DNA from: JBBREP01 sp036501845
GTDB taxonomy: Bacteria > Actinomycetota > Acidimicrobiia > IMCC26256 > PALSA-610
Assembly: GCA_036501845.1 (NCBI GenBank)
Contig: DASXZO010000014.1
Location: forward strand, 12,269 to 76,268
Direction: 5' to 3'
DNA: 64,000 bases
Shown here: in pieces, positions 33,951 to 42,370 of the stretch
How positions within the stretch are numbered: the first letter of the stretch is position 1
Layout: every line of letters begins with the position of its first letter
Program-made: the position numbers and the translations under genes
Notes under the pieces: model-generated
What the model saw: only the letters and a program-made list of their open reading frames with translations
Database searches by the model: none
What the model was told of the DNA's origin: nothing

Positions 33951-34328
33951 ATGACCGAACACGAGCACTCGCCCACCGAATACGAGCCTGACGTCGTCGG
34001 CGAGTTCACGCCCGAAGACGACATCGTCGAGGTGTACCGGGCCAACGGCGTGATGGAGGCCGAGCTGATCGCTCGCGAGTTGCGCGCCGCGGGCATACGC
34101 GCTGCCGAGTACGGCGACGCCACTGCCGGCATGCTCGGGACCCTCGACCACATGGAGGGCGCGCGCGTGATGGTGCGGCGCGACGATTTCGACGCCGCCA
34201 CCGTGATCGTGCAGGAAGTGATCGACCGGGAGAAGATCCCGGCCACGCCGGAGGGCGATGCCGAGCTCACCCGGCTCGCCGAAGAGTCGAAGGGCTTCTC
34301 CGACCCGGAGACCGGCGCGCAGGTCTGA
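33951..34328 (+). CDS. DUF2007-like protein, paralogue 1
   Basis: A 125-residue protein with an acidic N-terminus and a DUF2007-like alpha/beta core: DDIVEVYRANGVMEAELIAR, ELRAAGIRAAEYGD, then RVMVRRDDFDAATVIVQEVI. The tail ends LAEESKGFSDPETGAQV. DUF2007 domains are thought to bind proteins or small ligands; the role is unknown. It lies 21 bp after the thiolase and may be co-transcribed. The next gene is a diverged copy. Confidence 0.72.
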   Translation: MTEHEHSPTEYEPDVVGEFTPEDDIVEVYRANGVMEAELIARELRAAGIRAAEYGDATAGMLGTLDHMEGARVMVRRDDFDAATVIVQEVIDREKIPATPEGDAELTRLAEESKGFSDPETGAQV

Positions 34329-34375
34329 CGCGGCACGAGGAATTCCCCGGGCCGGCCGCTACGTTGCTGCCCGGC

Positions 34376-34849
34376 GTGGCGACGAAGTGGTGTCCTCGGT
34401 GCGGGGCGGAATACGTCGAAGGTGTCGACGAGTGTTCCGATTGTGCATGCGCGCTCGTCGACACGGAGCCCGCGCGCTTGATCGCGCCGCACCATCCCTC
34501 CATCTACAACCACGCCGGGCAGTTCGGTCCCGACGACGACGTCGTCGAGCTGTGCCGCATCCCATCCGAATTCCAGGCCGAGGTGATCGCGGCCCGCTTG
34601 CGCGACATGGGTATCCCCGCGTCGAACATCAACCATGGGCAGGGCATGACCACGCACCTCGTGATCAGCCAGGGCTCGCGCCTGTTCGTGCGCCGCGAAG
34701 ACGCACCACGCGCCGCGCAGCTGGTGAACGACACCTACACCGACACGCCGCTCGAGGCGCCGTTCGACGAGATGGAGCTCGGCCGCCTCGCCGAAGAGTC
34801 CGCCGAGCCCGAAGGCTGGGTCGACCCCGAAACCGGCGCCGCGGTCTGA
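34376..34849 (+). CDS. zinc-ribbon DUF2007-like protein, paralogue 2
   Basis: A 157-residue relative of the preceding protein with an added N-terminal zinc ribbon (C6, C9, C20, C23 in KWCPRCG and CSDCACA). The core (DDVVELCRIPSEFQAEVIAA, RLRDMGIPASNI, LFVRREDAPRAAQLVND) and the terminal WVDPETGAAV mirror paralogue 1. GTG 34376 is preferred because TACGTT (34360-34365) sits 10 nt upstream and would overlap the earlier TTG. Duplication with gain or loss of the ribbon is the simplest reading; function unknown. Confidence 0.75.
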   Translation: MATKWCPRCGAEYVEGVDECSDCACALVDTEPARLIAPHHPSIYNHAGQFGPDDDVVELCRIPSEFQAEVIAARLRDMGIPASNINHGQGMTTHLVISQGSRLFVRREDAPRAAQLVNDTYTDTPLEAPFDEMELGRLAEESAEPEGWVDPETGAAV

Positions 34850-34850
34850 G

Positions 34851-35516
34851 CTACGACGCGGCGCGGGCAGTCGCGGTGGCTTCGAGGTCGGCCGACACGG
34901 CACGCACCAGCTCCACGAGGTCGGGGCCGGCCTTGGTGGGCGAACCGGTGTCGAACGGCGGCTGCGGGTCGTACTCGATCGACAGCTGGATGCCCTGCGC
35001 GTACAAGTCGCCGGCGATGCGCGCACTGAGGAGCAACGCCATGTCGATGCCGGCCGACACGCCAGCACCCATCATGATGCGCCGGTCGGCGTGCTCGACG
35101 ATGCGCTGCTCGGTGTAGCGCGCACCCGTCGATTCGAGCACGTCGACGGCCGACCAGTGCGTGGTGGCGTCGAGGCCGTTGAGCAGGCCGGCGGCGCCGA
35201 GCAGCAGCGAGCCGGTGCACACCGACGTGGTCCACTGCGTGTGTTCGTGCACTCCACGGATCCAATCGAGCAAACGCTCGTCGCCCATCAACGGCCGGGT
35301 GCCGAAGCCGCCCGGGATGAGCAGCACGTCAGGTCGGGTGATCTCGTCGATGCTCGCGTCGGCGGTGATGCCGAGCATCTCGGTTTCCGTACGCACTTCG
35401 CCCCGCTCGGCTGCGCAAAACACGACCTGCGCGTCGGGGAGACGCGACAACACGTCGTACGGCCCGATGCAGTCGAGTGCGGTGAATCCGGGATAGAGAA
35501 AGACTGCGATCTGCAT
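34851..35516 (-). CDS. DJ-1/PfpI-family protein (isonitrile-hydratase-like)
   Basis: A 221-residue DJ-1/PfpI fold protein. LYPGFTALDCIGPYDVL gives the N-terminal D15, and the nucleophile elbow is C100 in TTSVCTGSLLLGAAGLL. THWSAVDVL and AGVSAGIDMALLL match isocyanide-hydratase-like members; a protease role is unlikely. It is co-oriented with, and 12 bp after, the GlxA-type regulator, which has the same N-terminal fold, so the two probably form a regulated unit. Confidence 0.83.
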   Translation of the reverse strand: MQIAVFLYPGFTALDCIGPYDVLSRLPDAQVVFCAAERGEVRTETEMLGITADASIDEITRPDVLLIPGGFGTRPLMGDERLLDWIRGVHEHTQWTTSVCTGSLLLGAAGLLNGLDATTHWSAVDVLESTGARYTEQRIVEHADRRIMMGAGVSAGIDMALLLSARIAGDLYAQGIQLSIEYDPQPPFDTGSPTKAGPDLVELVRAVSADLEATATARAAS

Positions 35517-35528
35517 GACTGGTTCCCT

Positions 35529-36485
35529 TCAGGAGGCCCGCCGGAAGCGGGCGCGGTAGTCGTGAGGTGCCACCCCGACATTGCGATGGAAAGCGCGGCG
35601 CAGCGTCTCGACCGAGCCGAAGCCGCACGCGTCGGCGACCGCGTCGAGTCCGAGCGCGGTCTGTTCGAGCACGCCACGCGCCACGTCGACGCGGGCCCGC
35701 TCCACGTAGCCGGCGGGCGTGACGCCGAGCTCTCTCGTGAACACTCGTGAGAGGTGGCGCTCGCTCATGTGGCAACGCTGCGCGATTGCCGCCACCGAGA
35801 GGTCGGCTTCGGGATGCTCGGCGATGTGCGCCTGAAGCTCGCGCAGCCAGTCGCGCGACGCGGCCTGCGACGCGAGTTGGGCCGAGAACTGCGACTGGCC
35901 CCCGGGCCGGCGCATGAACACCACGAGTTGACGCGCCACGGCGAGCGCCACGTCGCGTCCAAGATCGTCGTCGACGAGCGCGAGCGAGAGATCGATCCCT
36001 GCGGTCACGCCGGCCGACGTCCAGCACGCGCCGTCGTGCACGTAGATCGCGTCGCCGTCGAGCGCGACGTTCGGGTATCGCCGCGCGAAACGCTCGCACT
36101 CACTCCAGTGCGTGGTGGCGCGCTTGCCGTCGAGCAGCCCGGCCTCGGCGAGCAGGTAGGCGCCGCTGCACACCGACGTGATGCGACGGGATCGGCGGGC
36201 CAAGGTCCTGACCGCGTCGAGATACGCGGGATCGCGCAATGCCTCCGCGGTGCCGCGACCTCCAGGCACGATCAGCGTGTCGATACGCCCGCGGATCTCG
36301 GCGGGCGTGCACGCGGCGCCGAGCACCAGCCCGCTCGACGCGGTGATCGTCGGCGTGGCTGCGGCCACCACGACCTCGTAGGCACCGGGCTGCTCGCGCG
36401 CCGCCATGGCGAACGTCTCGGCCGGCCCCACCACGTCGAGCAGTTGGAGGTCGTCGAAGGCGAGGATCACCACCCGGCGGGTCAC
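35529..36485 (-). CDS. GlxA-type AraC-family regulator
   Basis: About 318 residues from GTG 36485 (an ATG at 36548 would add 21). The N-terminal half is a DJ-1-like domain (VVILAFDDLQLLDVVGPAET; SVCSGAYLLAEAGLL) and the C-terminal 100 residues hold two AraC helix-turn-helix motifs (LSVAAIAQRCHMSERHLSRV, ALGLDAVADACGFGSVETLR). GlxA-like regulators activate nearby catabolic or DJ-1-type genes in response to amines or other small molecules. The DJ-1 gene downstream is the likely target. Confidence 0.85.
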   Translation of the reverse strand: MTRRVVILAFDDLQLLDVVGPAETFAMAAREQPGAYEVVVAAATPTITASSGLVLGAACTPAEIRGRIDTLIVPGGRGTAEALRDPAYLDAVRTLARRSRRITSVCSGAYLLAEAGLLDGKRATTHWSECERFARRYPNVALDGDAIYVHDGACWTSAGVTAGIDLSLALVDDDLGRDVALAVARQLVVFMRRPGGQSQFSAQLASQAASRDWLRELQAHIAEHPEADLSVAAIAQRCHMSERHLSRVFTRELGVTPAGYVERARVDVARGVLEQTALGLDAVADACGFGSVETLRRAFHRNVGVAPHDYRARFRRAS

Positions 36486-36690
36486 GAACTGGATTCTGGG
36501 GCCTGCTGCCGCGGTCCGCAATGACCAATCCCGGTCATATCCGGACATCCGCTTGGGCAGACGGCGCTTTGCTCCGGGCCGGCCTGGTCGTTAGCGTCGG
36601 CCACGCAGGGAGACAGCTTTGCTGCGGCGGGCGCGAAGCAGGTCGGTCGGGCGCGCGCGGCGCTCGACCCCGATTGAAACGAGCGGAGCC

Positions 36691-38331
36691 ATGACCATCG
36701 CCCGGCGCGCGCGCCGACAACTGGCGACCGGCGCTGCGGTGGTGGGCGCCGCCACTGCACTCACGCTGGCGGGTAGCCTCAGCCTGCCGGCGCGTGCGGC
36801 AGCGGCGCGCACGCTCTACGTCGACTGCTCGGCCGCGGCGGGCTCGGGCACGCTCGCTCACCCCTTCGACACACTGCAGGCCGCGAGTGCGCCGGCGCTC
36901 GGGCCCGGCGACCGGCTGCTCCTGCGCCGGGGAACCGCGTGCAAAGGCATGCTCGCGCCCCGCGGCAACGGCGCCGCTGGCGAACCGATCACGATCGGCG
37001 CGTACGGCCTCGCCGGCGCGCTCCCACCGCGGATCGATGGGGGCGGCACCGTCGAGGCCGCGATCGGGCTCGCCAACATGTCGTACGTGACCGTCGACGG
37101 CCTTGAGCTCACGAACTCCGGCGACGCGGCCGGGCTGCACCGCGGCGTCTACCTCACGTCGAGCACCGGCACGATGAAGGGCATCACGCTCGAGCACCTG
37201 ACAATTCACGATGTCGACGGCACCAGCGATGTGAACACCGGAAAGCCCGGCGGCGGCATCGTCGCGTGGTCACTGCAGCCACCCGGTCGCTTCGCCAACC
37301 TCACCATCGCGGACGACACGATCAGCGATGTGTCGCGCCAGGGAATCATCGTCGACGGCACCGGGTCGACGACGCGACCGCCCGCGACCCGCGCATGGGC
37401 GGCCGCGAGCACGGGGCTCGTGGTGTCGGGCAACAACGTGCAACGCGTGCAGGGCGACGGCATCGTGGTGATGGGAACGGTGGGCGCACTCGTGCAGCAG
37501 AACACCGTGCGCCGCGGCAACCTCGCCGGATTCGACTTCAACGATCCGGTCAAGGAGAACTGCGCGGCGGGTATCTGGGCCTGGAACGCGAACCGCACGA
37601 CGATCGAGCACAACGAAGTCAGCAACATGCACTACGGGCCCAGCACGAAGGCCGGCGCACTCAATGGCTGCGACGGCGAGGCCTTCGATGTCGACTCGAA
37701 CCAAGACGGCACCGTCGTGCAGTACAACTACTCACACGACAACGACGGCGGCTTCGTGCTGTTGTGCACGGCCGACGGCACGACCACGCAAGATCCACAC
37801 CGCTCCGACGTGCGCTACAACCTGAGCGTCGACGACAATTCCACGTTCGCCGCAGCTCCGTGCGAGCAGACCTACAAGCCGTCGGTGAACAATCTCGACG
37901 GCGTGCGCATGTACAACAACACGATCGTGGCGCCGACGCCCAGGGTGACGTACGAGCTCGATGAGCCGGCGGCGCGCAAGCTGCTCCCGTATTACGGGAC
38001 CTTCGCCTTCGACGACAACCTCGTGTACGCCACGGCGGCGGCAGCCACCGAGAGCCAGCACCTTTTCGAGTGCGGCAGTCCGTGCTCGCACAATCTGTTC
38101 TTCCACGTGCCGCCACCCGCGACGGCGACACAGTCGGTCACGTCCGACCCCGAGTTCGTGCGAGTGGGCGCACGGGGAACGGGGCTCGGCGTGGCCGCGT
38201 CGTTCAAGCTGCGTGCGGGGTCGCCGGCGAACGGCGCCGGCATCGCGATCCCGCCGTCGGTGCCCACGACCGTCGCCAAGAACTTCTTCGGCGCAGCGAT
38301 TCGCAAGCCGCCGGCAATCGGCTTCTCCTGA
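36691..38331 (+). CDS. secreted right-handed parallel beta-helix protein
   Basis: A 546-residue exported protein. A Sec signal peptide (basic n-region with RRARRQ, hydrophobic core, cleavage near PARAAAA) is followed by TLYVDCSAAAGSGTLAHPF, a common start of pectate-lyase-like helices. Repeats such as ITLEHLTIHDVDG, LTIADDTISDVSRQGIIV and VVSGNNVQRVQGDGIVVM are beta-helix coils. Family members cleave or bind polysaccharides; no catalytic residues can be named. ATG 36691 follows GCGGAGCC. It stands alone between the GlxA regulator and fadE. Confidence 0.82.
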   Translation: MTIARRARRQLATGAAVVGAATALTLAGSLSLPARAAAARTLYVDCSAAAGSGTLAHPFDTLQAASAPALGPGDRLLLRRGTACKGMLAPRGNGAAGEPITIGAYGLAGALPPRIDGGGTVEAAIGLANMSYVTVDGLELTNSGDAAGLHRGVYLTSSTGTMKGITLEHLTIHDVDGTSDVNTGKPGGGIVAWSLQPPGRFANLTIADDTISDVSRQGIIVDGTGSTTRPPATRAWAAASTGLVVSGNNVQRVQGDGIVVMGTVGALVQQNTVRRGNLAGFDFNDPVKENCAAGIWAWNANRTTIEHNEVSNMHYGPSTKAGALNGCDGEAFDVDSNQDGTVVQYNYSHDNDGGFVLLCTADGTTTQDPHRSDVRYNLSVDDNSTFAAAPCEQTYKPSVNNLDGVRMYNNTIVAPTPRVTYELDEPAARKLLPYYGTFAFDDNLVYATAAAATESQHLFECGSPCSHNLFFHVPPPATATQSVTSDPEFVRVGARGTGLGVAASFKLRAGSPANGAGIAIPPSVPTTVAKNFFGAAIRKPPAIGFS

Positions 38332-38384
38332 GCCCTTTGTCTCTTGCGGCTTCGCCGCGGCACCGCTCTACGCTGCCGTGCCCC

Positions 38385-39539
38385 ATGGACCTGTCGTTCT
38401 CACCCGCCGAAGAGACCTTCCGCGCCGAAGTGCGCGAGTGGCTCGCGGCGCACGTGCCCAACCCGGCGCTGCCGTCGGGCGACACGCGAGAAGGCTTCGG
38501 CCTCCACCTCGAGTGGGAACGCACACTCTTCGACGCGCGCTACGCGGTGGTGAGCTGGCCCGAGCGCCATGGCGGGCGCGACGCGAGCCTGTGGGAGTGG
38601 CTGATCTTCGAGGAGGAGTACTGGCTCGCCGGCGCGCCGCAGCGCGTGACGCAGAACGGCATCTTCCTGCTCGCGCCCACGATCTTCGAGTTCGGCACGC
38701 CGGCCCAGCAGGATCACATCCTCGCCAAGATGGCCAGCGGCGAGGAGACGTGGTGCCAAGGGTGGAGCGAGCCGAACGCCGGCAGCGACCTCGCCTCGCT
38801 CACGAGTCGGGCCGTACGTGACGACGCGGCCGGCGGTTGGCGCCTGCGCGGCCAGAAGACGTGGACCACGCGCGGCGCGTTCTGCACGCACCTGTTCGGC
38901 CTGTTCCGCACCGATGCCGAGGCCGAACGCCACCGTGGCCTCACATACCTGCTCGTAGCGCTCGACCAGCCCGGTATCACCGTGCGCCCGGTCGAACGGC
39001 TCGACGGCGACGAGGGTTTTGCCGAGGTGTTCTTCGACGACGCCTTCGTGCCCGACGACATGGTGCTCGGCGATGTGGGCGCGGGCTGGAGTGTGGCGAT
39101 GGCGACCACCGGATCCGAGCGCGGCCTCACGTTGCGCTCCCCCGGCCGATTCCTCGCCACCGCGCGCAAGCTCGTCGAGTTGGCGCGCAACACGCCATCC
39201 GAAAGTGTCGATCCTGCGCTACGCGATCGCATCGCACGCGCGTGGATCGACGCCGAGGCCTACCGCTGGCAGACGTTCTGGACGGTCACGCAGCTCGCGG
39301 CCGGTCGGCGCGCGGGGCCCGAGGCCAGCATGGTGAAGGTGTTCTGGTCAGAGCTCGACGTGCAACTCCACGAGCTCGCGTTGCAACTGTTGGGCCCGAA
39401 CGCGGAGCTCGTCGACGGTGAGCACGCGCAATGGATGAAGGGGTACGAGTTCTCGCTCGCCGGCCCGATCTACGCCGGCACCAATGAAATCCAACGCAAC
39501 GTGATCGCCGAGCGCGTGCTCGGCCTGCCGCGGAAGTAG
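38385..39539 (+). CDS. acyl-CoA dehydrogenase (FadE), steroid-type
   Basis: A 384-residue acyl-CoA dehydrogenase with WCQGWSEPNAGSDLASL, GQKTWTTRGAFCTHLFGLFR, and PIYAGTNEIQRNVIAERVLG. It is the first gene of an operon ending in fadA6, with a shorter FadE second. Sizes of 384 and 325 residues resemble the large/small heteromeric pairs of cholesterol degradation (for example FadE28/29), so an alpha-2-beta-2 enzyme is plausible. Position next to fadA6 suggests FadE31-33-like work on ring-opened intermediates. TACGCT (38369-38374) lies 10 nt before the ATG. Confidence 0.85.
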   Translation: MDLSFSPAEETFRAEVREWLAAHVPNPALPSGDTREGFGLHLEWERTLFDARYAVVSWPERHGGRDASLWEWLIFEEEYWLAGAPQRVTQNGIFLLAPTIFEFGTPAQQDHILAKMASGEETWCQGWSEPNAGSDLASLTSRAVRDDAAGGWRLRGQKTWTTRGAFCTHLFGLFRTDAEAERHRGLTYLLVALDQPGITVRPVERLDGDEGFAEVFFDDAFVPDDMVLGDVGAGWSVAMATTGSERGLTLRSPGRFLATARKLVELARNTPSESVDPALRDRIARAWIDAEAYRWQTFWTVTQLAAGRRAGPEASMVKVFWSELDVQLHELALQLLGPNAELVDGEHAQWMKGYEFSLAGPIYAGTNEIQRNVIAERVLGLPRK

Positions 39540-39551
39540 TCGTGAACGTGG

Positions 39552-39723
39552 TCAGCAGCCGCGGAGCGACGAAGGAGCGACTCGGCTGTGCGAGCGGAGC
39601 GAGCGTCCAGACGCCCCTGGGGGCGCGAGCCGCAGGATTCAGCAGCCGCGGAGCGACGAAGGAGCGACTCGGCTGTGCGAGCGGAGCGAGCGTCCAGACG
39701 CCCCTGGGGGCGCGAGCCGCAGG
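39552..39723. repeat. two perfect copies of an 85-bp element, period 87 bp
   Basis: Bases 39552-39636 and 39639-39723 are identical over 85 bp. Each copy has dyads (AGCCG...CGGCT, and CCCCTGGGGG) and words like GCGAGCGGAGCGAGC, as in REP elements. They fill almost the whole gap between two fadE genes of one operon and end 15 bp before the start codon of the second. A third, shorter match lies at 60626-60660. Confidence 0.85.
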
Positions 39724-39738
39724 CGAGCGGGGGTAGAT

Positions 39739-40716
39739 ATGCGTTTTGCGTTCACTGACGACCAACTCGCGTTCCGCGACGCCGTGCGCGACGCGCTCGC
39801 AACGTCGTGCGACCGCGCGGCACTGCGCGCCGCGGCCGAGAGCGCAACGGGACGGACAGCGAAGGCCTGGACGGCGCTCGCCGACATGGGTGTACTCGAC
39901 GCACTACGCGCTGAAAGCGAAGGCGGGCTCGGTTTGACCGAGGTCGACGTGATCGCAGTGCTCGAGGAGACGGGGCGCTGCGCGCTGGCGGAGCCGGTGG
40001 TGGACACTCTGTTCGTGGGCGTGCCGCTCGGCGTGGTCGACGCACCGGGATCGGTGAGCGTGGTGGCGCCCGAGTCGCCGCTGGGCGTGTGGACCGACAC
40101 CGCCGAGGCGGTGGTGACACTCGCGGCCGACGGCATGCGCGTCTACCCGCGCGCCGAGGTGGCGCTGCACGCCCGACCGTCGGTGGATCCGGCTCGGCGC
40201 CTGTTCGAGATCGCGATGGAGGCGCAGCGACCGCCCGACCGCGGGCTCGGCGATGTGGTGCTGGCATTCCGGCGCATGGTGTTGGGCACCGCGGCGCAGC
40301 TCTGCGGGCTCGCCGACACCATGGTCACGATGACCGTCGAATACGCCGTCGACCGCCGTCAATTCGGCGTGCCGATCGGTTCGTTCCAAGCCGTGAAGCA
40401 CCATCTCGCAAACGCCCGCACCGCGCTGGAGTTCGCGCGACCGCTCGTGTACCGCGCCGCCGCATCGATGGCAATACGCGACCGTGAGGCGGGGTTGCAC
40501 GTGGGCATGGCCAAGGCTGCGGCGAGCGATGCCGCTTCGGTGGCGGCGAAGGCCGCGCTGCAGTGCCACGGCGCGATCGGTTACACCACCGAACACGACC
40601 TGCATCTCTTCATGAAGCGGGCATGGGCGCTGTCGGCCGCGTGGGGCGATGCCCGCTGGCACCGCGCTCGCATCGCCGACACACTGATGGCACCAACAGA
40701 ATCGCGAGGATCGTGA
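39739..40716 (+). CDS. short acyl-CoA dehydrogenase subunit (FadE)
   Basis: A 325-residue acyl-CoA-dehydrogenase-fold protein, shorter than catalytic homotetrameric members because the middle beta domain is reduced. VDRRQFGVPIGSFQAVKHHLA and QCHGAIGYTTEHDLHLFMKRA are the conserved C-terminal helices, the latter with a possible catalytic Glu. It is best explained as the small partner of the 384-residue FadE upstream. It follows the duplicated 85-bp repeat and overlaps the ATG of fadA6 by one base (TGATG). Confidence 0.84.
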   Translation: MRFAFTDDQLAFRDAVRDALATSCDRAALRAAAESATGRTAKAWTALADMGVLDALRAESEGGLGLTEVDVIAVLEETGRCALAEPVVDTLFVGVPLGVVDAPGSVSVVAPESPLGVWTDTAEAVVTLAADGMRVYPRAEVALHARPSVDPARRLFEIAMEAQRPPDRGLGDVVLAFRRMVLGTAAQLCGLADTMVTMTVEYAVDRRQFGVPIGSFQAVKHHLANARTALEFARPLVYRAAASMAIRDREAGLHVGMAKAAASDAASVAAKAALQCHGAIGYTTEHDLHLFMKRAWALSAAWGDARWHRARIADTLMAPTESRGS

Positions 40717-41873
40717 TGGCAAGCATGAACGAGGCCTACATCGTCGAAGCCGTCCGCACTCCTGTGGGGCGGCGCGACGGCGGGCTCGGCGGCGTGCACC
40801 CGGCCGACCTCGGCGCGCACGCGATCCGGGCGCTCGTGGAGCGCAGCGGCATCGACCCGGCCGCGGTCGACGACGTGGTGTTCGGCTGCGTCGACACGAT
40901 CGGCCCGCAGGCCGGCGACATCGCGCGCACGTGCTGGCTCGCCGCCGGCATGCCCGACGAGGTTCCCGGAACCACCGTCGACCGGCAGTGCGGCAGCAGC
41001 CAGCAGGCGGTGCACTTCGCGGCCCAGGCCGTGCTCAGCGGCACGATGGACGTGGTGGTCGCGGGCGGCGTGCAGAACATGACGATGATCCCGATCAGCT
41101 CGGCGATGACCGTCGCCCAACCCATGGGCTTCGACACGCCGTTCAACACCTCGGAGGGCTGGCTCGCGCGCTACGGCGACCAAGAGGTGAGCCAGTTCCG
41201 TGCCGCCGAGATGATCGCCGAGCACTGGGACATCTCGCGCGCCGAGATGGAGGAGTTCGCAGTCGAGTCTCACGTGCGTGCGCTGCGGGCGCGCGCCGAA
41301 GGCCGCTTCGAGCGCGAGATCGCGCCGGTCGGCGACGTCGCGAACGACGAAGGCCCGCGCGAACCGAACCTCGACAAGATCCGCTCGCTCCCCACGCTCG
41401 TGCCCGAGGGTCGCCTCACCGCCGCGGTGAGCAGCCAGATCTCCGACGCATCGGCCGCGATCCTGGTGGTGAACGAGCGAGGCCTGAAGGCACACGGTCT
41501 CACGCCGCGGGCCCGCATCCATCACCTCTCGGTGCGCGGCGCCGACCCGGTGTGGATGCTCACCGCACCGATCCCGGCCACCGCCTACGCGCTCGACAAG
41601 GCCGGCATGTCACTCGACGACATCGACCTGGTCGAGATCAACGAGGCGTTCGCGTCGGTGGTGCTGGCGTGGCAGCGCGAGACCAAGGCCGACCTCGAAA
41701 AGGTGAACGTGAACGGCGGCGCGATCAGCCTCGGCCACCCGCTCGGCGCCACCGGCGCGCGGCTGATGACCACCCTGCTCCACGAGCTGGAACGCACCGG
41801 CGGCCGCTACGGCCTACAGACGATGTGCGAAGGCGGCGGTCAGGCGAACGTCACCATCATCGAACGCCTGTAA
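40716..41873 (+). CDS. fadA6: acetyl-CoA acyltransferase, FadA6-like
   Basis: A 385-residue thiolase. C92 in VDRQCGSSQQAVHF is the acylated cysteine, ISLGHPLGATGARL holds the active-site His, and MCEGGGQANVTIIERL the second Cys. IPISSAMTV, RYGDQEVSQFR and LTAPIPATAYALDK match mycobacterial FadA6 more closely than FadA5. FadA6 thiolyses MeDODA-CoA, the product of IpdAB, to MOODA-CoA and acetyl-CoA. It is coupled to the upstream small FadE. Confidence 0.9.
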   Translation: MASMNEAYIVEAVRTPVGRRDGGLGGVHPADLGAHAIRALVERSGIDPAAVDDVVFGCVDTIGPQAGDIARTCWLAAGMPDEVPGTTVDRQCGSSQQAVHFAAQAVLSGTMDVVVAGGVQNMTMIPISSAMTVAQPMGFDTPFNTSEGWLARYGDQEVSQFRAAEMIAEHWDISRAEMEEFAVESHVRALRARAEGRFEREIAPVGDVANDEGPREPNLDKIRSLPTLVPEGRLTAAVSSQISDASAAILVVNERGLKAHGLTPRARIHHLSVRGADPVWMLTAPIPATAYALDKAGMSLDDIDLVEINEAFASVVLAWQRETKADLEKVNVNGGAISLGHPLGATGARLMTTLLHELERTGGRYGLQTMCEGGGQANVTIIERL

Positions 41874-41885
41874 GCCCCGGGCGCG

Positions 41886-42119
41886 TCAGTCATCCTTGAC
41901 CGCGACGGCGTTGGGGGTGACGTTCATCTTCGGTACATATTCGGCCTGCTCGACGTCGCGCGCCTCGCCGGCGAGCCGGTCGCGCAGGCCGGTGCGGCAT
42001 TCAGGGCACGGGCCGTAGAAGCGCTGCGCCACAGAAGCACCGCAGATGGGGCAGGCCACGTCCTGGGGAGCGAGGCCGTCGAGGTCGACGGAGTCGAGGA
42101 TCGCCATGACGCCGAGCAT
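41886..42119 (-). CDS. small zinc-ribbon protein
   Basis: A 77-residue protein with two knuckles, C23-P-I-C26 and C38-P-E-C41, then a helical segment and the tail KMNVTPNAVAVKDD. It looks like a single zinc ribbon as found in many small actinobacterial proteins. ATG 42119 or ATG 42107 (MAILDS) may be used; no good ribosome-binding site separates them. It converges on fadA6 with a 12-bp gap. Function unknown. Confidence 0.68.
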   Translation of the reverse strand: MLGVMAILDSVDLDGLAPQDVACPICGASVAQRFYGPCPECRTGLRDRLAGEARDVEQAEYVPKMNVTPNAVAVKDD

Positions 42120-42177
42120 CGCGCGATCACCCGGTCCGGACGTGCATTTGGCGGCTGGGCTCGTTAGGTTTCGGCTC

Positions 42178-42366
42178 GTGGCGGAGCGGCTGCGGCTCAT
42201 CGCGTTCGGCGCGCTGTTGGGCGTGCTGTGGGGAGTGGTCGCGGCATGGTGGTACGGCGCCCCGATCGCGCACGGCATCATCATCGGTGTCGCGCTCTGG
42301 GGCCCGGCCGCGTTCGTGGCCATCCCCGGTCCGCACGCGCCGGTCGTCGAGAACGTCGAGTCCTAG
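42178..42366 (+). CDS. small two-helix membrane protein
   Basis: A 62-residue protein from GTG 42178: VAERLRLIAFGALLGVLWGV, a short polar turn (WWYGAP) and a second helix HGIIIGVALWGPAAFVAIP. TAGGTT (42165-42170) lies 7 nt before the GTG, a leaderless promoter that fixes this start. It diverges from the zinc-ribbon gene and converges on the LLM gene. No family recognised. Confidence 0.66.
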   Translation: MAERLRLIAFGALLGVLWGVVAAWWYGAPIAHGIIIGVALWGPAAFVAIPGPHAPVVENVES

Positions 42367-42370
42367 TGAG

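Noticed and set aside
39552..39723. 85-bp repeats as an insertion sequence or att site
   Set aside because: No transposase or integrase is nearby, and the unit is far too short to be a complete element.
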